This document shows, piece by piece, positions 18,201 through 26,698 of a stretch of DNA of 64,000 bases (the stretch's first letter is position 1; each line of letters opens with the position of its first letter). The position numbers were made by a program, and so were the translations under genes. The stretch covers positions 1-64,000 of IMG/VR virus record IMGVR_UViG_3300012036_000007. The stretch is one strand, 5' to 3'. The notes below the pieces were generated by a model. The model did not search any database, was not told the origin of the DNA, and saw nothing but the letters and a program-made list of their open reading frames with translations. This DNA is from a virus.

Positions 18201-18749
18201 ATTCTCGATGACTCCGATAATGCTTTGGTTGACGTTACAGGATTTTCGGTAACAAATAATTCAACCCAGCCGGAACCTGACGTAACAGCACCAACACTTA
18301 GCAGCCCAACGATTAGCATCACGGGCACGACAGCAACGCTCTCTGTATCGACAAACGAAGCCAACGGCCTGATCTACTATTTACTCAAAGCCGGATCAGC
18401 TCCAAGCGATGGGGAGATTCTGTCAGCTTCTCAAACCGTGGCTCCTGGCTCAACTGGGGTGATTTCTCTCGGAAGCGAAACGGTTCTTTATGAGACGACA
18501 TACCATCTAGGCGTCTTTCAGCTAGATGCTGCGTTCAACCAATCTGCAACCGTAACTACTTCCGAGACTAGTGGATCGGAGCCTTCCTCGGTAGACACCG
18601 AAGCAATCATCGAGGCAATCGAAGCAGCAACGGCAGCAATCTTGGCAACTACAAGCAAAGCGGCTATCCGTGAAGCGCTTGCAGGTCGTTGGACGAACTT
18701 AGGTACGGGTGCCGACTTTGACGATATTGAAATAGGAGATACACCGTAA
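15231..18749 (+). CDS. putative tail fibre/tailspike with cadherin-like and beta-helix regions
   Basis: This 1172-residue protein is built like a receptor-binding fibre. Residues 1-95 form a cadherin-like repeat (SSTTIAENNSINDAVGTLSA...FDFETKSSYSVRI). The middle, about 400-850, has a repetitive Asn/Gly-rich pattern typical of right-handed beta-helix tailspikes. Two Ig-like modules start with APTL near 920 and 1020 (TTASLQFSEPVTGT resembles the SwmB type). A short helix, EAIIEAIEAATAAIL, near 1125 may trimerise. The DNA is visibly more AT-rich than its surroundings, which suggests acquisition as a host-range module. The ATG at 15231 has only a weak GAG upstream. Confidence 0.75.
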   Translation: MAINLSSTTIAENNSINDAVGTLSATDVDVGGTLTFTLVSGSGDTDNASFSIVGTELRAAEVFDFETKSSYSVRINVNDGTDDYSEAFTITVTDGIDFIETGFKFINFRNSEIYTTDDAGDTFCVSDVYPTTRNGITFGWTNGAPTDSNRSSSVDPKFAGFNGTNTGFIKFRLDLTPGTYRFRSASGIANQTISTGILVNQGNSAGEIYRVASVSVPSGSSLDAGGTVRTRADWLANNDYVEATITESFIEIERNNVILYLQTFGFEELVVPLSAAVLSNATDSGVHDGTIFAKEPEGHQIGKISSPTGAQAFSLLGSSSTYLALEDRNGSTYLVTTGTRIPDNWTDTVTIRQTTDLETKDTNFVLTATAIDRPVTGLYSDVTSRTLSERAITRAVIYAELWPGYEDQAFDSDQTATSTTDLRDKINGLTPDGTSWYRIRVQDGTWTGTAFLNKKDFGAGGLLIEPDTGHDPLIECEIDNMLLRKCHVRGLKINPWGDSAGQYTFNGGIGSAPYTLLRFSELRAGAFYAPGFDIDDWADWSDVFGFEFCEQIAIHNCEFNGVSNCVNISGGRIFSLVGNTYRQVVRDFHALTTAFRFSTPRGVFDDDITYCEIVDGTSWDKPDILSQIATVGVPHADYLQIRRTTGGGAAYPTGSAGLNGSSNVAWFPNVIGFTASENRLYEVVSVTGDGLIDPQNPPTGTGTGIVSGNVTFDYSAEYDLGTDFRVVLENNCVLADGINTNVDDSIYPDVQFVINSNNGWNNNLIISAINNMCGTKNIRGIVAGSDSEVYAEKNTFVGPAEKPLQNDQAIISGGLVWASRNIVGVADSAPNVESNLGVLMSENNVGVNFRSGAVSPFLPNEVLIGTFTLQGSVGWVYPITDDDTVDATEFRADMQGQLTHKAGTAGATITPLANNDVTAPTLESITIQSSGTTASLQFSEPVTGTTVPVFSTAGIVATYVSGSGSDELTYSLSRIAYSTDTLTASLAGAAILDDSDNALVDVTGFSVTNNSTQPEPDVTAPTLSSPTISITGTTATLSVSTNEANGLIYYLLKAGSAPSDGEILSASQTVAPGSTGVISLGSETVLYETTYHLGVFQLDAAFNQSATVTTSETSGSEPSSVDTEAIIEAIEAATAAILATTSKAAIREALAGRWTNLGTGADFDDIEIGDTP

Positions 18750-19405
18750 TGGGTGCTTTTCAAACTGTTTTCGGCAGTGGTGACTCGACCAACGTCATCA
18801 CAATCGAAGGCGTTGATGCGACTGATTATTTCGATGCAAAATTCGCGGCACTCGCTGGGGTCGGCATCCGTACCGTAACGCTCGAAGTTTCGAATGGCAC
18901 TATCAATGTGCAATCGGCTCGCGTGCGTCTCACTAGCGATCTGGGAACGTTTACGGCCACAACGGACGCAAACGGCCTAGTTACGTTTAATCTCGACGAT
19001 GATGATTACATTGCCGCGGTCGTGGCGGCGGGCCATAGCTACAACGGATCAACGATCACTGTGGATAGCGACGAAACGTTCCCGGTCGTGCTTACGCCAA
19101 TACCTACCGTGGTGAGCGATCCAGGTTTTGTGACTGGTTGCTGGGAGTGCTTTGTAGATGGCTCAACATCTGAAGGTGTAGAAGTCAGTCTTCGGTTTGC
19201 TAGGTTCGATCGCAGCGATATTGGCAAGCACCACAGTAAGGCCGTCCGAAAGATACTCAGTGACGCGAGTGGTCAGGCGTGCTTCAGCAACATGTTCCCC
19301 GGCGCGACCTACGAGGTATGGACCAAGTCAGAACAGTTGCGGAGCGTCGTTACCGTTCCGAAAACAGCAACAGGAACGATTCAACTTGGTTCGTTTTCCG
19401 ACTAG
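18749..19405 (+). CDS. virion-associated beta-sandwich protein
   Basis: The 218-residue protein starts 1 nt inside the fibre stop, so it is coupled to it. Residues 30-110 look like a carboxypeptidase-regulatory or prealbumin-like beta-sandwich (VRLTSDLGTFTATTDANGLVTFNLDDDDY), and 140-210 look like a second such domain. It is probably a fibre tip, chaperone or baseplate-attached protein; this is by position and fold type only. Confidence 0.62.
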   Translation: MGAFQTVFGSGDSTNVITIEGVDATDYFDAKFAALAGVGIRTVTLEVSNGTINVQSARVRLTSDLGTFTATTDANGLVTFNLDDDDYIAAVVAAGHSYNGSTITVDSDETFPVVLTPIPTVVSDPGFVTGCWECFVDGSTSEGVEVSLRFARFDRSDIGKHHSKAVRKILSDASGQACFSNMFPGATYEVWTKSEQLRSVVTVPKTATGTIQLGSFSD

Positions 19406-19469
19406 TGATTGTTTTGAATTGTGTGGTGTTGCATCCATGGTTGTGGAAGGCAGTTATTGACCCCGCAAC

Positions 19470-19742
19470 ATGATGGATACGCAAATGGAATCGGTCCCTT
19501 TGAACGTCGCATATTACTGGACGTGCAAGACCTGTGCTCGTCGCAATTTTGCACTGCCTGACGTGATGGAAGTGGATGAGGACGAGCGAGAAGAGGCTTA
19601 TCGGTTTATCCACGACATCGAAGATTGGCAGGGCCTGCCAGACGATTGGGGCGATTTTGAAGTGTACGGAATCCCCAAGCACGTAGTGTGCGAAAAGTGT
19701 GCAGCAAGATTCGAAACGATTGATTACCTCGATGACGAATGA
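19470..19742 (+). CDS. small zinc-ribbon-like protein
   Basis: This 90-residue acidic protein has two CxxC pairs, CKTC at about 19-22 and CEKC at about 74-77, typical of a zinc ribbon. The start is uncertain because two ATG codons are adjacent (19470 and 19473) and no good ribosome site is visible. It ends 4 nt before promoter motif site B. Confidence 0.58.
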   Translation: MMDTQMESVPLNVAYYWTCKTCARRNFALPDVMEVDEDEREEAYRFIHDIEDWQGLPDDWGDFEVYGIPKHVVCEKCAARFETIDYLDDE

Positions 19743-19746
19743 TCCA

Positions 19747-19775
19747 GCGCAATCATTGTTTCCCAAGTGCGTCTA
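19747..19775 (+). promoter_or_regulatory. phage ECF-type promoter motif, site B
   Basis: GCGCAATC at 19747-19754 and TGCGTCTA at 19768-19775 with a 13-nt spacer. It precedes the methylase-helicase operon by 87 nt. Confidence 0.75.
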
Positions 19776-19862
19776 GCTACTTGGGCGGCATTGTCGCTCG
19801 TTTGCTTTCGTGAGTTTCTTTGATCGTGTTTTCTTGCGCCGTGTTCGGCTTGGGGTATCGTT

Positions 19863-20747
19863 TTGCCTATTTTAGATCCAGACCAACAGTGGTATTTGCA
19901 TCATGGTGACTGCATTGAGCACATGTCGGAAATGCCCGATGCATGTGTCGATCTGGCTGTGTTTTCGCCACCATTCCCATCTGTCTACGCCTATTCGGGG
20001 TCGGTCAACGACATAGGCAATAGCGAGGACCTAGGTGGGGACGCAAGGCTACATCTGTCATTCTTCTACAACCAGCTTGCTCGGTTGGTTAAACCCGGTC
20101 GGGTGTGTGTCGTCCATGTGGTCCAGATACCGCGTATGAAGCGATGTGGCGAAGTAGGCCTGAATGACTTCCGTGGTCTTAACATCCGCTTAGGTGAGCG
20201 TTCTGGGCTCGTCTATGAATATGATTGGGCTATTCGTCGTAATCCCCAAGAGCAGGCGGTGCGGACTCGCAGCCGGGAGTTGCAGTTTGCGGGGTTGGAG
20301 GCCGATCGGGCAAAGATTCGTGGGACCCTCAATGACTATCTCATCAAGTTCCGGGCGCCGGGCGATAACGCGGTGCCGGTGAATTCGGGTGGGGATGTGA
20401 GCCGCAATGATTGGATCAGTTGGGCGGAGGGTACTTGGGATGGCGTTCGTATGTCGGACACGCTCAACACTAAGGAAGCAAAGGGCGAAGACGATACACG
20501 GCACGTTTGCCCTTTGGCGTTGCCGGTGGTCGATCGACTAGTGCGGTTGTATACGAATCCGGATGAGATTGTATTTTCGCCATTCGCGGGAATCGGATCG
20601 GAAGGCTATGCGGCATTGCGGCTTGGTCGACGGTTTTACGGCTGTGAGCTGAAGGACGAGTATGTAACGGCTGCTAGGGGTAACTTGGCGAAGGCTAATG
20701 CGTTTAGCGACGACCAACTTTCGCTCTTTTCGTCGGAGGTGGTTTAG
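19863..20747 (+). CDS. DNA methyltransferase, beta-class N4/N6 amino type
   Basis: The 294-residue protein has catalytic motif IV SPPF at residues 35-38 and the SAM-binding FSPFAGIGSEGYAALRLGRRFYGCE near 240-265. Motif IV before motif I is the beta-class order. SPP-type motif IV is more common in N4-cytosine methylases, but N6-adenine cannot be excluded. The TTG start has GGGG about 7 nt upstream. It directly abuts the following helicase gene; such methylase-helicase pairs are frequent in phages. It probably protects phage DNA from host restriction. Confidence 0.85.
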   Translation: MPILDPDQQWYLHHGDCIEHMSEMPDACVDLAVFSPPFPSVYAYSGSVNDIGNSEDLGGDARLHLSFFYNQLARLVKPGRVCVVHVVQIPRMKRCGEVGLNDFRGLNIRLGERSGLVYEYDWAIRRNPQEQAVRTRSRELQFAGLEADRAKIRGTLNDYLIKFRAPGDNAVPVNSGGDVSRNDWISWAEGTWDGVRMSDTLNTKEAKGEDDTRHVCPLALPVVDRLVRLYTNPDEIVFSPFAGIGSEGYAALRLGRRFYGCELKDEYVTAARGNLAKANAFSDDQLSLFSSEVV

Positions 20748-22235
20748 GTGCAAATCCGATTCGATACATCCAGCGTGGCGGACTATAAGAAGTTTTTGAC
20801 GGCAAAGACCCTGCCTGGGTTTCGGCTTACCGGAACCGTCGCTACGATCCCTGACCGGTATGCTCATCTATTGGGTGGGAAGCCATCATCGGGTGTGGGC
20901 TCGGAATACTCCCCTGATCCATTCATGTTCGATTATCAAGGGGCAATCACTCGCATGGCGATTCGTCGCCAGAAGTTTAGCGTGTTCGCAGCGTGCGGGC
21001 TCGGTAAGGCCTTGATCGCACTCGGATACGCAAAGCACGTCAACGAATTGCTGGGGCGAAAAAAACGGGTTTTGATTTTCACTCCCCCGATGGTTGTGGG
21101 GCAGATGATTGCAGAGGCCGCTAAGTTCTACGGCGACGATATGCCGGTTGAGCGAGTGACGGCGGCAAACCTGCAACAGTGGCTCGATAGCGAAGGCGAT
21201 GCAGTTGGGATCTGTAATTACGAAGCGTTAAAGAAGGACACGCGACCGGGCAACCTTGGCGCATTAGTGCTCGATGAGTCATCTATTCTGAAGTCGGCAG
21301 GTGCGACCTACGCCAGTATTTGCATCCGGCTTGGCCAGGGGCTCGATTGGAAGCTCTGCCTGACGGGTACGCCAGCTCCAAATGATCGAATCGAGTACGC
21401 GAACCATTCGGTTTTTATGGATAGATATCCGACGGTCAATTCGTTTTTGGCCTCGTTCTTTGTAAACCGTGGTCAGACTCAGAACCGCTGGGAACTGAAG
21501 CCCCATGCGTTGAAGCCGTTTTATCGATCGCTATCAGATTGGTGCATCTTCCTGAGCGATCCAGGCATTTATGGGTGGAAAGACAATGCGGGGACTCTGC
21601 CGCCAATCCATACGCACATCCATCATGTGGATCTGACGAAACAGCAGTGGGATTGGGTGCACAGTCATCTCGGTGCATTGGTGCCTACTCGCGCCGGTGG
21701 GATACAGACGCGAGGCTCTTACGGTCAGGTAGCTAAGGGGCATTGGAATGGCCAAGATTTTGAAACAAACAAACCGGAGTTTATGGCGGATCTGATAAAG
21801 CAGTGGCCAGAAGAATCAACGTTGGTTTGGTGCATCTACGATCAAGAGCAAAAGCTGGCCCATGCGGCGCTGGGTGGCGAGTCTCTTAGTGGCAGCGATT
21901 CGATTGCTAGGCGAGAGAGTGTGGTTGGCCGGTTTATTTCTGGGGAGTCAAAAGTACTCACGAGCAAGGCGAAGATTCTGGGGTTCGGATTGAATCTTCA
22001 AATCGCAACCCGTCAGGTTTTCAGCGGAGTCCAGGACTCCTACGAAAACTATCACCAGTGTGTGAAGCGTTCAAACCGAGTCGGGTCGGTCAAACCGCTC
22101 AACGTCCATATCCCAGTGACGGAGCTGGAATTACCGATGCTCGAAAACGTGCTGGAAAAGGCTGATAGGGTCGAATCGGACATTCGCGAGCAGGAAGAGA
22201 TATTCAAGTCGTGTGCAGTGGGGCTAGAACTTTAA
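20748..22235 (+). CDS. SNF2/DEAD-like superfamily 2 helicase
   Basis: The 495-residue protein has SF2 motifs: motif I AACGLGKALIAL (81-92), motif II LVLDESSILK, motif III LTGTPAPND, and a C-terminal domain with LGFGLNLQIA and YHQCVKRSNRVGS (motif VI, with Arg). The residue after the Walker Lys is Ala (GKA) instead of Thr or Ser, which may weaken ATP hydrolysis. It starts with GTG immediately after the methylase gene. It may act with the methylase on DNA; the mechanism is not known. Confidence 0.82.
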   Translation: MQIRFDTSSVADYKKFLTAKTLPGFRLTGTVATIPDRYAHLLGGKPSSGVGSEYSPDPFMFDYQGAITRMAIRRQKFSVFAACGLGKALIALGYAKHVNELLGRKKRVLIFTPPMVVGQMIAEAAKFYGDDMPVERVTAANLQQWLDSEGDAVGICNYEALKKDTRPGNLGALVLDESSILKSAGATYASICIRLGQGLDWKLCLTGTPAPNDRIEYANHSVFMDRYPTVNSFLASFFVNRGQTQNRWELKPHALKPFYRSLSDWCIFLSDPGIYGWKDNAGTLPPIHTHIHHVDLTKQQWDWVHSHLGALVPTRAGGIQTRGSYGQVAKGHWNGQDFETNKPEFMADLIKQWPEESTLVWCIYDQEQKLAHAALGGESLSGSDSIARRESVVGRFISGESKVLTSKAKILGFGLNLQIATRQVFSGVQDSYENYHQCVKRSNRVGSVKPLNVHIPVTELELPMLENVLEKADRVESDIREQEEIFKSCAVGLEL

Positions 22236-23227
22236 TGGCTCGCATGAATTCCCAAACCAATTTTGGCTATTTTCCAGCTTCGCCCGCAACCATCGAAGCG
22301 ATCGCGGAACGTATCTATGCCGTCCCAGGGACTTCGTTGATGGATCCATGTGCCGGTGATGGCAGTGCGATCAAGCAACTGGCTGAATTGATTAACGTCC
22401 CACTCTCTCGAGTCATTGCTTGTGAGTTAGATCTGACGAGGTCCGATCAGCTGAGGCAGAATCTACCGACATCACGGCTATCGCTTTGCAGTGACTTTCA
22501 CGCGGCATACGGGGCGGGCAAGGTTAGTCTGCTTTTTATCAACCCACCGTACGACAACGAGTTAGGTGGTTCGGTTTCCAGTGAGTTCGCATTCTTGGCC
22601 CGAGCGGAACGGTATCTAGCGGCCGGTGGCGTGTTGGTGATGCTGGTCCCAGTTCGCAAGCTACGCGATGTGAATATGCGGACGGCGTTGTGGACCCATT
22701 TTGAGTCAGTAGAAGTCGTTCGTCCGCCTGAGGGGTGCGACAAGTATGGGGAGCGGATTGTAACGGCTGTGAAGCGAGAAAAGGCCAAGCCGACTCAATC
22801 GAACCTGCCGTATGAATTCCTGCGGGCTGAGGGTACTGGCATTGAGTACCGGACCGTCCCGGGGCAGGTTTTCGATCTAGAAAAGACATCGTACACCGAT
22901 GGCGATTTGGAAAGGTTGCTTGACACTGAGTCCGCATTGAGATCGTTGGTGGGGACCGGTTACCGGAATATCCGAAACGTAAGGCCACCCCTTGAGCTAG
23001 GTGACGGGCACAGGGCTCTGTTGCTCGCAGCCGGTCATCTGAACGGCAAGGTCTCGCGAGAGGGCGAGAAACCTCATGTGGTACGCGGTACGTGCCGGAA
23101 GACCGAGAAGGTGATCGACCAGAGCAGTGACGGCAAGCACCAAACAAAGGTGGTTGCAGAGCAGATTGAGTTGGTAATTCGGACGATCGATCAGAGCGGC
23201 AAGATTAAGGAGATCGTGGGTGCTTAG
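22235..23227 (+). CDS. DUF6094-like class I methyltransferase
   Basis: The 330-residue protein begins with FGYFPASPATIEAIAERI, has a SAM-binding motif I LMDPCAGDGSAIKQL (residues 34-48) and catalytic NPPYDNE near 104-110. This combination is what I recall for DUF6094 proteins, adenine-type methylases found on phages and integrative elements. The start overlaps the helicase stop by 1 nt. It forms a unit with the next helicase and DnaJ genes. Confidence 0.75.
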   Translation: MARMNSQTNFGYFPASPATIEAIAERIYAVPGTSLMDPCAGDGSAIKQLAELINVPLSRVIACELDLTRSDQLRQNLPTSRLSLCSDFHAAYGAGKVSLLFINPPYDNELGGSVSSEFAFLARAERYLAAGGVLVMLVPVRKLRDVNMRTALWTHFESVEVVRPPEGCDKYGERIVTAVKREKAKPTQSNLPYEFLRAEGTGIEYRTVPGQVFDLEKTSYTDGDLERLLDTESALRSLVGTGYRNIRNVRPPLELGDGHRALLLAAGHLNGKVSREGEKPHVVRGTCRKTEKVIDQSSDGKHQTKVVAEQIELVIRTIDQSGKIKEIVGA

Positions 23228-23753
23228 GGATATCAAATTTACGCGATGGCGATCCGGTGGTTCCCCGCTGGTTCACCCCGCAAAGTGCAAGGCATATGCG
23301 GTAGCGGAAGAGCGACAACCAAGATTCTTGATCGCTCATCTAGCCGCACCGGTGAATGTGGCTAAGGGTATCGCGGCGATGGTCCGTGGTGGTCTCGATT
23401 TCGAGGTCTATTGTGATTCGGTTGGCCATTCGCAGAACTGCCCGCACGGTTACAGCGTGGCAATTACTCGGCTACCGAAGTTTTCTACCGCACAGGTCTT
23501 GATCGTTAGCAAGGACCCTCAGTTGCTAGTTGGCGGATATGAGCAGGCACTTTGGGATTATTGCAAAGGGGATCAGATCACGACCCCATTGATGGACCAA
23601 TGGCAGGAATCGATTGCTGAATCGGTAGAGAGGTTTGCACTAGTGCGGCAAGCCGGAGGGTTTGGAATTGAGGCCCGGATTGCGCGATTCGATAGTCAGC
23701 GAATGGACAAGCTCGTCAGCGGGCTGCTTAGTAAACGAAAGATCAAAATCTAG
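23220..23753 (+). CDS. hypothetical protein between methylase and helicase
   Basis: The 177-residue protein is not recognised. It contains Cys and His residues near 65-75 (VYCDSVGHSQNCPHGYS) that might bind metal. It overlaps the methylase gene by 8 nt and the helicase gene by 1 nt, so it is probably part of their complex or pathway. Confidence 0.65.
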   Translation: MLRDIKFTRWRSGGSPLVHPAKCKAYAVAEERQPRFLIAHLAAPVNVAKGIAAMVRGGLDFEVYCDSVGHSQNCPHGYSVAITRLPKFSTAQVLIVSKDPQLLVGGYEQALWDYCKGDQITTPLMDQWQESIAESVERFALVRQAGGFGIEARIARFDSQRMDKLVSGLLSKRKIKI

Positions 23754-25705
23754 TGAATAGCGTCAGTGAGTATTTGCATCGATACAGCGATGCGTTGTCG
23801 GACCGTATTGATGAGCTGCATGAGCCACTTCATTACCGGGGTCAAGCATTTGATTTCGCGGAGACGAAAAGGCAACCGAAGAGAGGTCAGACCGATGCGA
23901 TAGCAGCATTGGTGAAGGCCATGAGGGCAGGCGAAAAGACCGTCAACATGGTTGGGGCACTCGGTTCCGGTAAGACGACGGTTGCGGCCATAGCGGTCCA
24001 CACGCACGCCAGGGGGCGTCCTTATCGGTGTATCGTCATGTGCCCGCCACACCTGCCCCGAAAGTGGAAGCGAGAGTTGCTCGATATCGTACCGCAAGCA
24101 CGGGTTCAGATTGTAGAACGGTATACGGATCTAGTGCGTCTGGCGTCTTGCAGGGCCGCGCCGATTGGTGCTGAGTTTTACATCGTCAGCGAATCGATGG
24201 CCAAGTTGGCCCCAGCATGGAAGCCGTCCGTTGTGGTCAGGCGTAACGGGTTGGCATGTGGTCGATGCTATTCCCGTCCGATGAAGAAGATCGTGGGCGA
24301 TGAGACGGGGCTAGAGCCCATGTCCCTCGATGATCTAGGCAATACCAAGACGAGCTGCAGTACGTGTGGGGAGCCGCTTTGGCAGTGGGTGGCCAAGCCA
24401 AGTCGATGGCCTATCGCAACCTACGCGGCCAAGAAGATGCGAGGGATGTTCGATTATGCCGTGATAGACGAAGTCCATGAGGCATCGGGTAGCAACACCG
24501 CAATTGCGATAGCTGCGAGCAAGATCGTCAGCATGTGCAAACACGTCATTCCCCTCACGGGTACGTACGTGAATGGCTATGCACACGGGATCATGCATCT
24601 GCTGTGGCGATCGGCACCAACAAGCCTGCAAACGATGGGCTTCGAGTATGGCCAGACATCGGAATTCGCGAAGAAATACGGACGGCTTGAAAAGACGATT
24701 CGCACCAAGGTACCGACCTATAGCAATCGTCAGTCCTCAGGCTCGAAGGGCCGGACGACGGTTAAAGTCAGGCCGGGAGTAATGCCTACTATTTTCGGCG
24801 ACCACCTGCTAGGCAAGTGTGTCTTCCTAGGACTCGAAGATATTTGCGACGACCTGCCCCAGTTTACGCGGGGGGTCTCGCCAGTGCATATGGAGTCCGA
24901 GCAGTTTGCTGCCTATCGGGAAATCGAAGAGGCAGCCGCATCGGCGATGCATGAATTGATCCAGAGCGGCAACATGCGTGCTATCTCGCAGTTGATTCGA
25001 TGCATGATTGACTATCCGGACCATCCGAACGGATACGGCCCCATTGGCTACGAAGATGAGGATCAGCAATGGCGGGAGATTATCGAACCACGAAGCCTTA
25101 AAGATCAGGTTTGGCCCAAGGATCGTGCATTGATCGACCTAGTGAGATCCGAAGTATCGGCGGGTAGGAAGTGTTGGGTGTTTGCGGAAATGACGCAGAA
25201 GCGAGATGTCCAGCGTTTGTTACAGGCCAAGCTAGAGCGGGTTGGGATTCGGACAGCGGTATTGCGATCGGGGGCGGTGCCAACAAAAAAACGCGAGGAA
25301 TGGATTGCCAAGCACGCGCCGGGTGTGGATTGCATCATCTCGCACCCACGATTGGTGGCAGTCGGTTTGGATTTCTTCCAGCGAGATCCAAGGGGAGGTT
25401 ATCTCTACAACTTTCCGACCTTGGCGTTCTACCAGACAAGCATGCAGACGTCGGTAGTGCGTCAAGCAAGTGGGAGGGCGTTTCGGATTGGGCAGGAACT
25501 GCCCTGCAAGGTCATCCACTTTCACTACGAAGAGTGCTTGGAGCAAAAGATGGTGAATCTAATGGGTGCCAAGATTCAGGCCAGCGAGGCGATTGACGGC
25601 AAATTCAGTTCAGACGGTCTGAGTGCGTTGTCAGACACCTCGGATGCGATGGGCATGGCGTTGGCCAAGTCTTTGGTGGCAAGTATGCAAAAGGTGGTAG
25701 CGTGA
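23753..25705 (+). CDS. SF2 helicase with zinc-finger insertion
   Basis: The 650-residue GTG-started protein has Walker A VGALGSGKTT (Lys74), motif II IDEVHEASGS (DEVH at 239-242), motif III LTGTY and a C-terminal lobe with QASGRAFRIGQ (motif VI). Between motifs I and II are CGRC and CSTC pairs (about residues 165-202) that make a zinc-binding insert. The RIGQ ending is typical of Snf2-like remodelers. It overlaps the DnaJ gene by 4 nt, which suggests a helicase-chaperone partnership. Confidence 0.82.
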   Translation: MNSVSEYLHRYSDALSDRIDELHEPLHYRGQAFDFAETKRQPKRGQTDAIAALVKAMRAGEKTVNMVGALGSGKTTVAAIAVHTHARGRPYRCIVMCPPHLPRKWKRELLDIVPQARVQIVERYTDLVRLASCRAAPIGAEFYIVSESMAKLAPAWKPSVVVRRNGLACGRCYSRPMKKIVGDETGLEPMSLDDLGNTKTSCSTCGEPLWQWVAKPSRWPIATYAAKKMRGMFDYAVIDEVHEASGSNTAIAIAASKIVSMCKHVIPLTGTYVNGYAHGIMHLLWRSAPTSLQTMGFEYGQTSEFAKKYGRLEKTIRTKVPTYSNRQSSGSKGRTTVKVRPGVMPTIFGDHLLGKCVFLGLEDICDDLPQFTRGVSPVHMESEQFAAYREIEEAAASAMHELIQSGNMRAISQLIRCMIDYPDHPNGYGPIGYEDEDQQWREIIEPRSLKDQVWPKDRALIDLVRSEVSAGRKCWVFAEMTQKRDVQRLLQAKLERVGIRTAVLRSGAVPTKKREEWIAKHAPGVDCIISHPRLVAVGLDFFQRDPRGGYLYNFPTLAFYQTSMQTSVVRQASGRAFRIGQELPCKVIHFHYEECLEQKMVNLMGAKIQASEAIDGKFSSDGLSALSDTSDAMGMALAKSLVASMQKVVA

Positions 25706-26319
25706 ATCTCTATGATGTACTTGGTGTGAATGAGGATGCGACAGCAGAGGAGATCAAACGAGCTTATCGAAAAAAGGCCCGTGAGAGTCACCCTGATAAC
25801 GGTGGAGATGGTGAGGCATTCCGGAGGGTCAACGAGGCCCATCGGGTACTGATCAATACAGAGGATCGCGAGAGCTACGACCGTAGCGGGGAGATCCCTA
25901 ACCCAAAATCTGCCATGAGTGCGGCGGAAGAAATCATGCTTTCGAGTTTGCAGTCGGCTGTATCTGGAGGGGCCAAAGATGTCTTTCGGGCCATGCGGTC
26001 TGATTTGGACCGCAAGCGATCTGAGGCCAAGGCGGAGTGCGGGCGTGTCAAAGGAATAACCAAGCGGCTTGCTAAGGATCTCGATCAGGTCAAGAACCAG
26101 AATAAGGCCCCGAAGGATGGCAGTGGGTTTGGTTTGGTGGTCAATTGGTTTGAGTCACAGATTCAAATCAGTAGCGAAGTGATTGAGCGGATGGAGAAGC
26201 AGATTCAGGTTTTCGGTGAGGCCCTTGCGTTAGTCGATGGCCTGCAAAGCGAGCCAGATCAGCAAGACAGGCGAACAATGGCCGGGGCGGGCTACACGGT
26301 TTGCACGTGGGACGTTTGA
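25702..26319 (+). CDS. DnaJ-domain protein
   Basis: The first 60 residues are a complete J domain (LYDVLGVNEDATAEEIKRAY) with the HPD motif at residues 30-32. The remaining 145 residues are helical and lack the zinc-finger and client-binding domains of true DnaJ, so this is a type III J protein. It would stimulate host DnaK at a specific target, perhaps the co-transcribed helicase. GTG start, 4-nt overlap with the helicase gene. Confidence 0.85.
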   Translation: MNLYDVLGVNEDATAEEIKRAYRKKARESHPDNGGDGEAFRRVNEAHRVLINTEDRESYDRSGEIPNPKSAMSAAEEIMLSSLQSAVSGGAKDVFRAMRSDLDRKRSEAKAECGRVKGITKRLAKDLDQVKNQNKAPKDGSGFGLVVNWFESQIQISSEVIERMEKQIQVFGEALALVDGLQSEPDQQDRRTMAGAGYTVCTWDV

Positions 26320-26320
26320 T

Positions 26321-26698
26321 ATGGGCAGGATTAAAGACATCAATGAGCTGTCCGAAGCGAACAAGGCCAAGTTGGTTGCCCTGTATGAGCGTGGATGGAC
26401 GGTCGAGAAGATTGCAAGCCGCTACGGGCTTGCGCAAAAGCAATTGAGTGATCTTCTAGCGGTTGATGAATCGTTCGAACCAGTACCGGCTGAATCACAT
26501 ATTGGCCATCACTTCCCAGTCGACATGCCTCTATTGAAGCCAGCAACACGTCGGGGGCATCCAGCGCTGTCGAGACAGATACGCAAGAACTTCCCACGCT
26601 GCATGGGGTGCGGTGCGTTGATCACTGAGAAGCGTTGTGTTCGCTGCGAGTTGGTGGCGAGTCAGAAAATGCAGGAAACCAAAAAGGATTTGAGATGA
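26321..26698 (+). CDS. HTH and zinc-ribbon protein
   Basis: The 125-residue protein has a helix-turn-helix at residues 12-46 (KLVALYERGWTVEKIASRYGL) and a C-terminal CMGC...CVRC pair (about 92-111) for zinc. It is probably a DNA-binding protein. It begins 1 nt after the DnaJ stop and its stop overlaps the next start (ATGA). Confidence 0.66.
   Translation: MGRIKDINELSEANKAKLVALYERGWTVEKIASRYGLAQKQLSDLLAVDESFEPVPAESHIGHHFPVDMPLLKPATRRGHPALSRQIRKNFPRCMGCGALITEKRCVRCELVASQKMQETKKDLR

Noticed and set aside
18906-18927. GTGCAATC followed by TGCGTCTC
   Set aside because: The spacer is 8 nt, and the place is inside a coding sequence in mid-gene.
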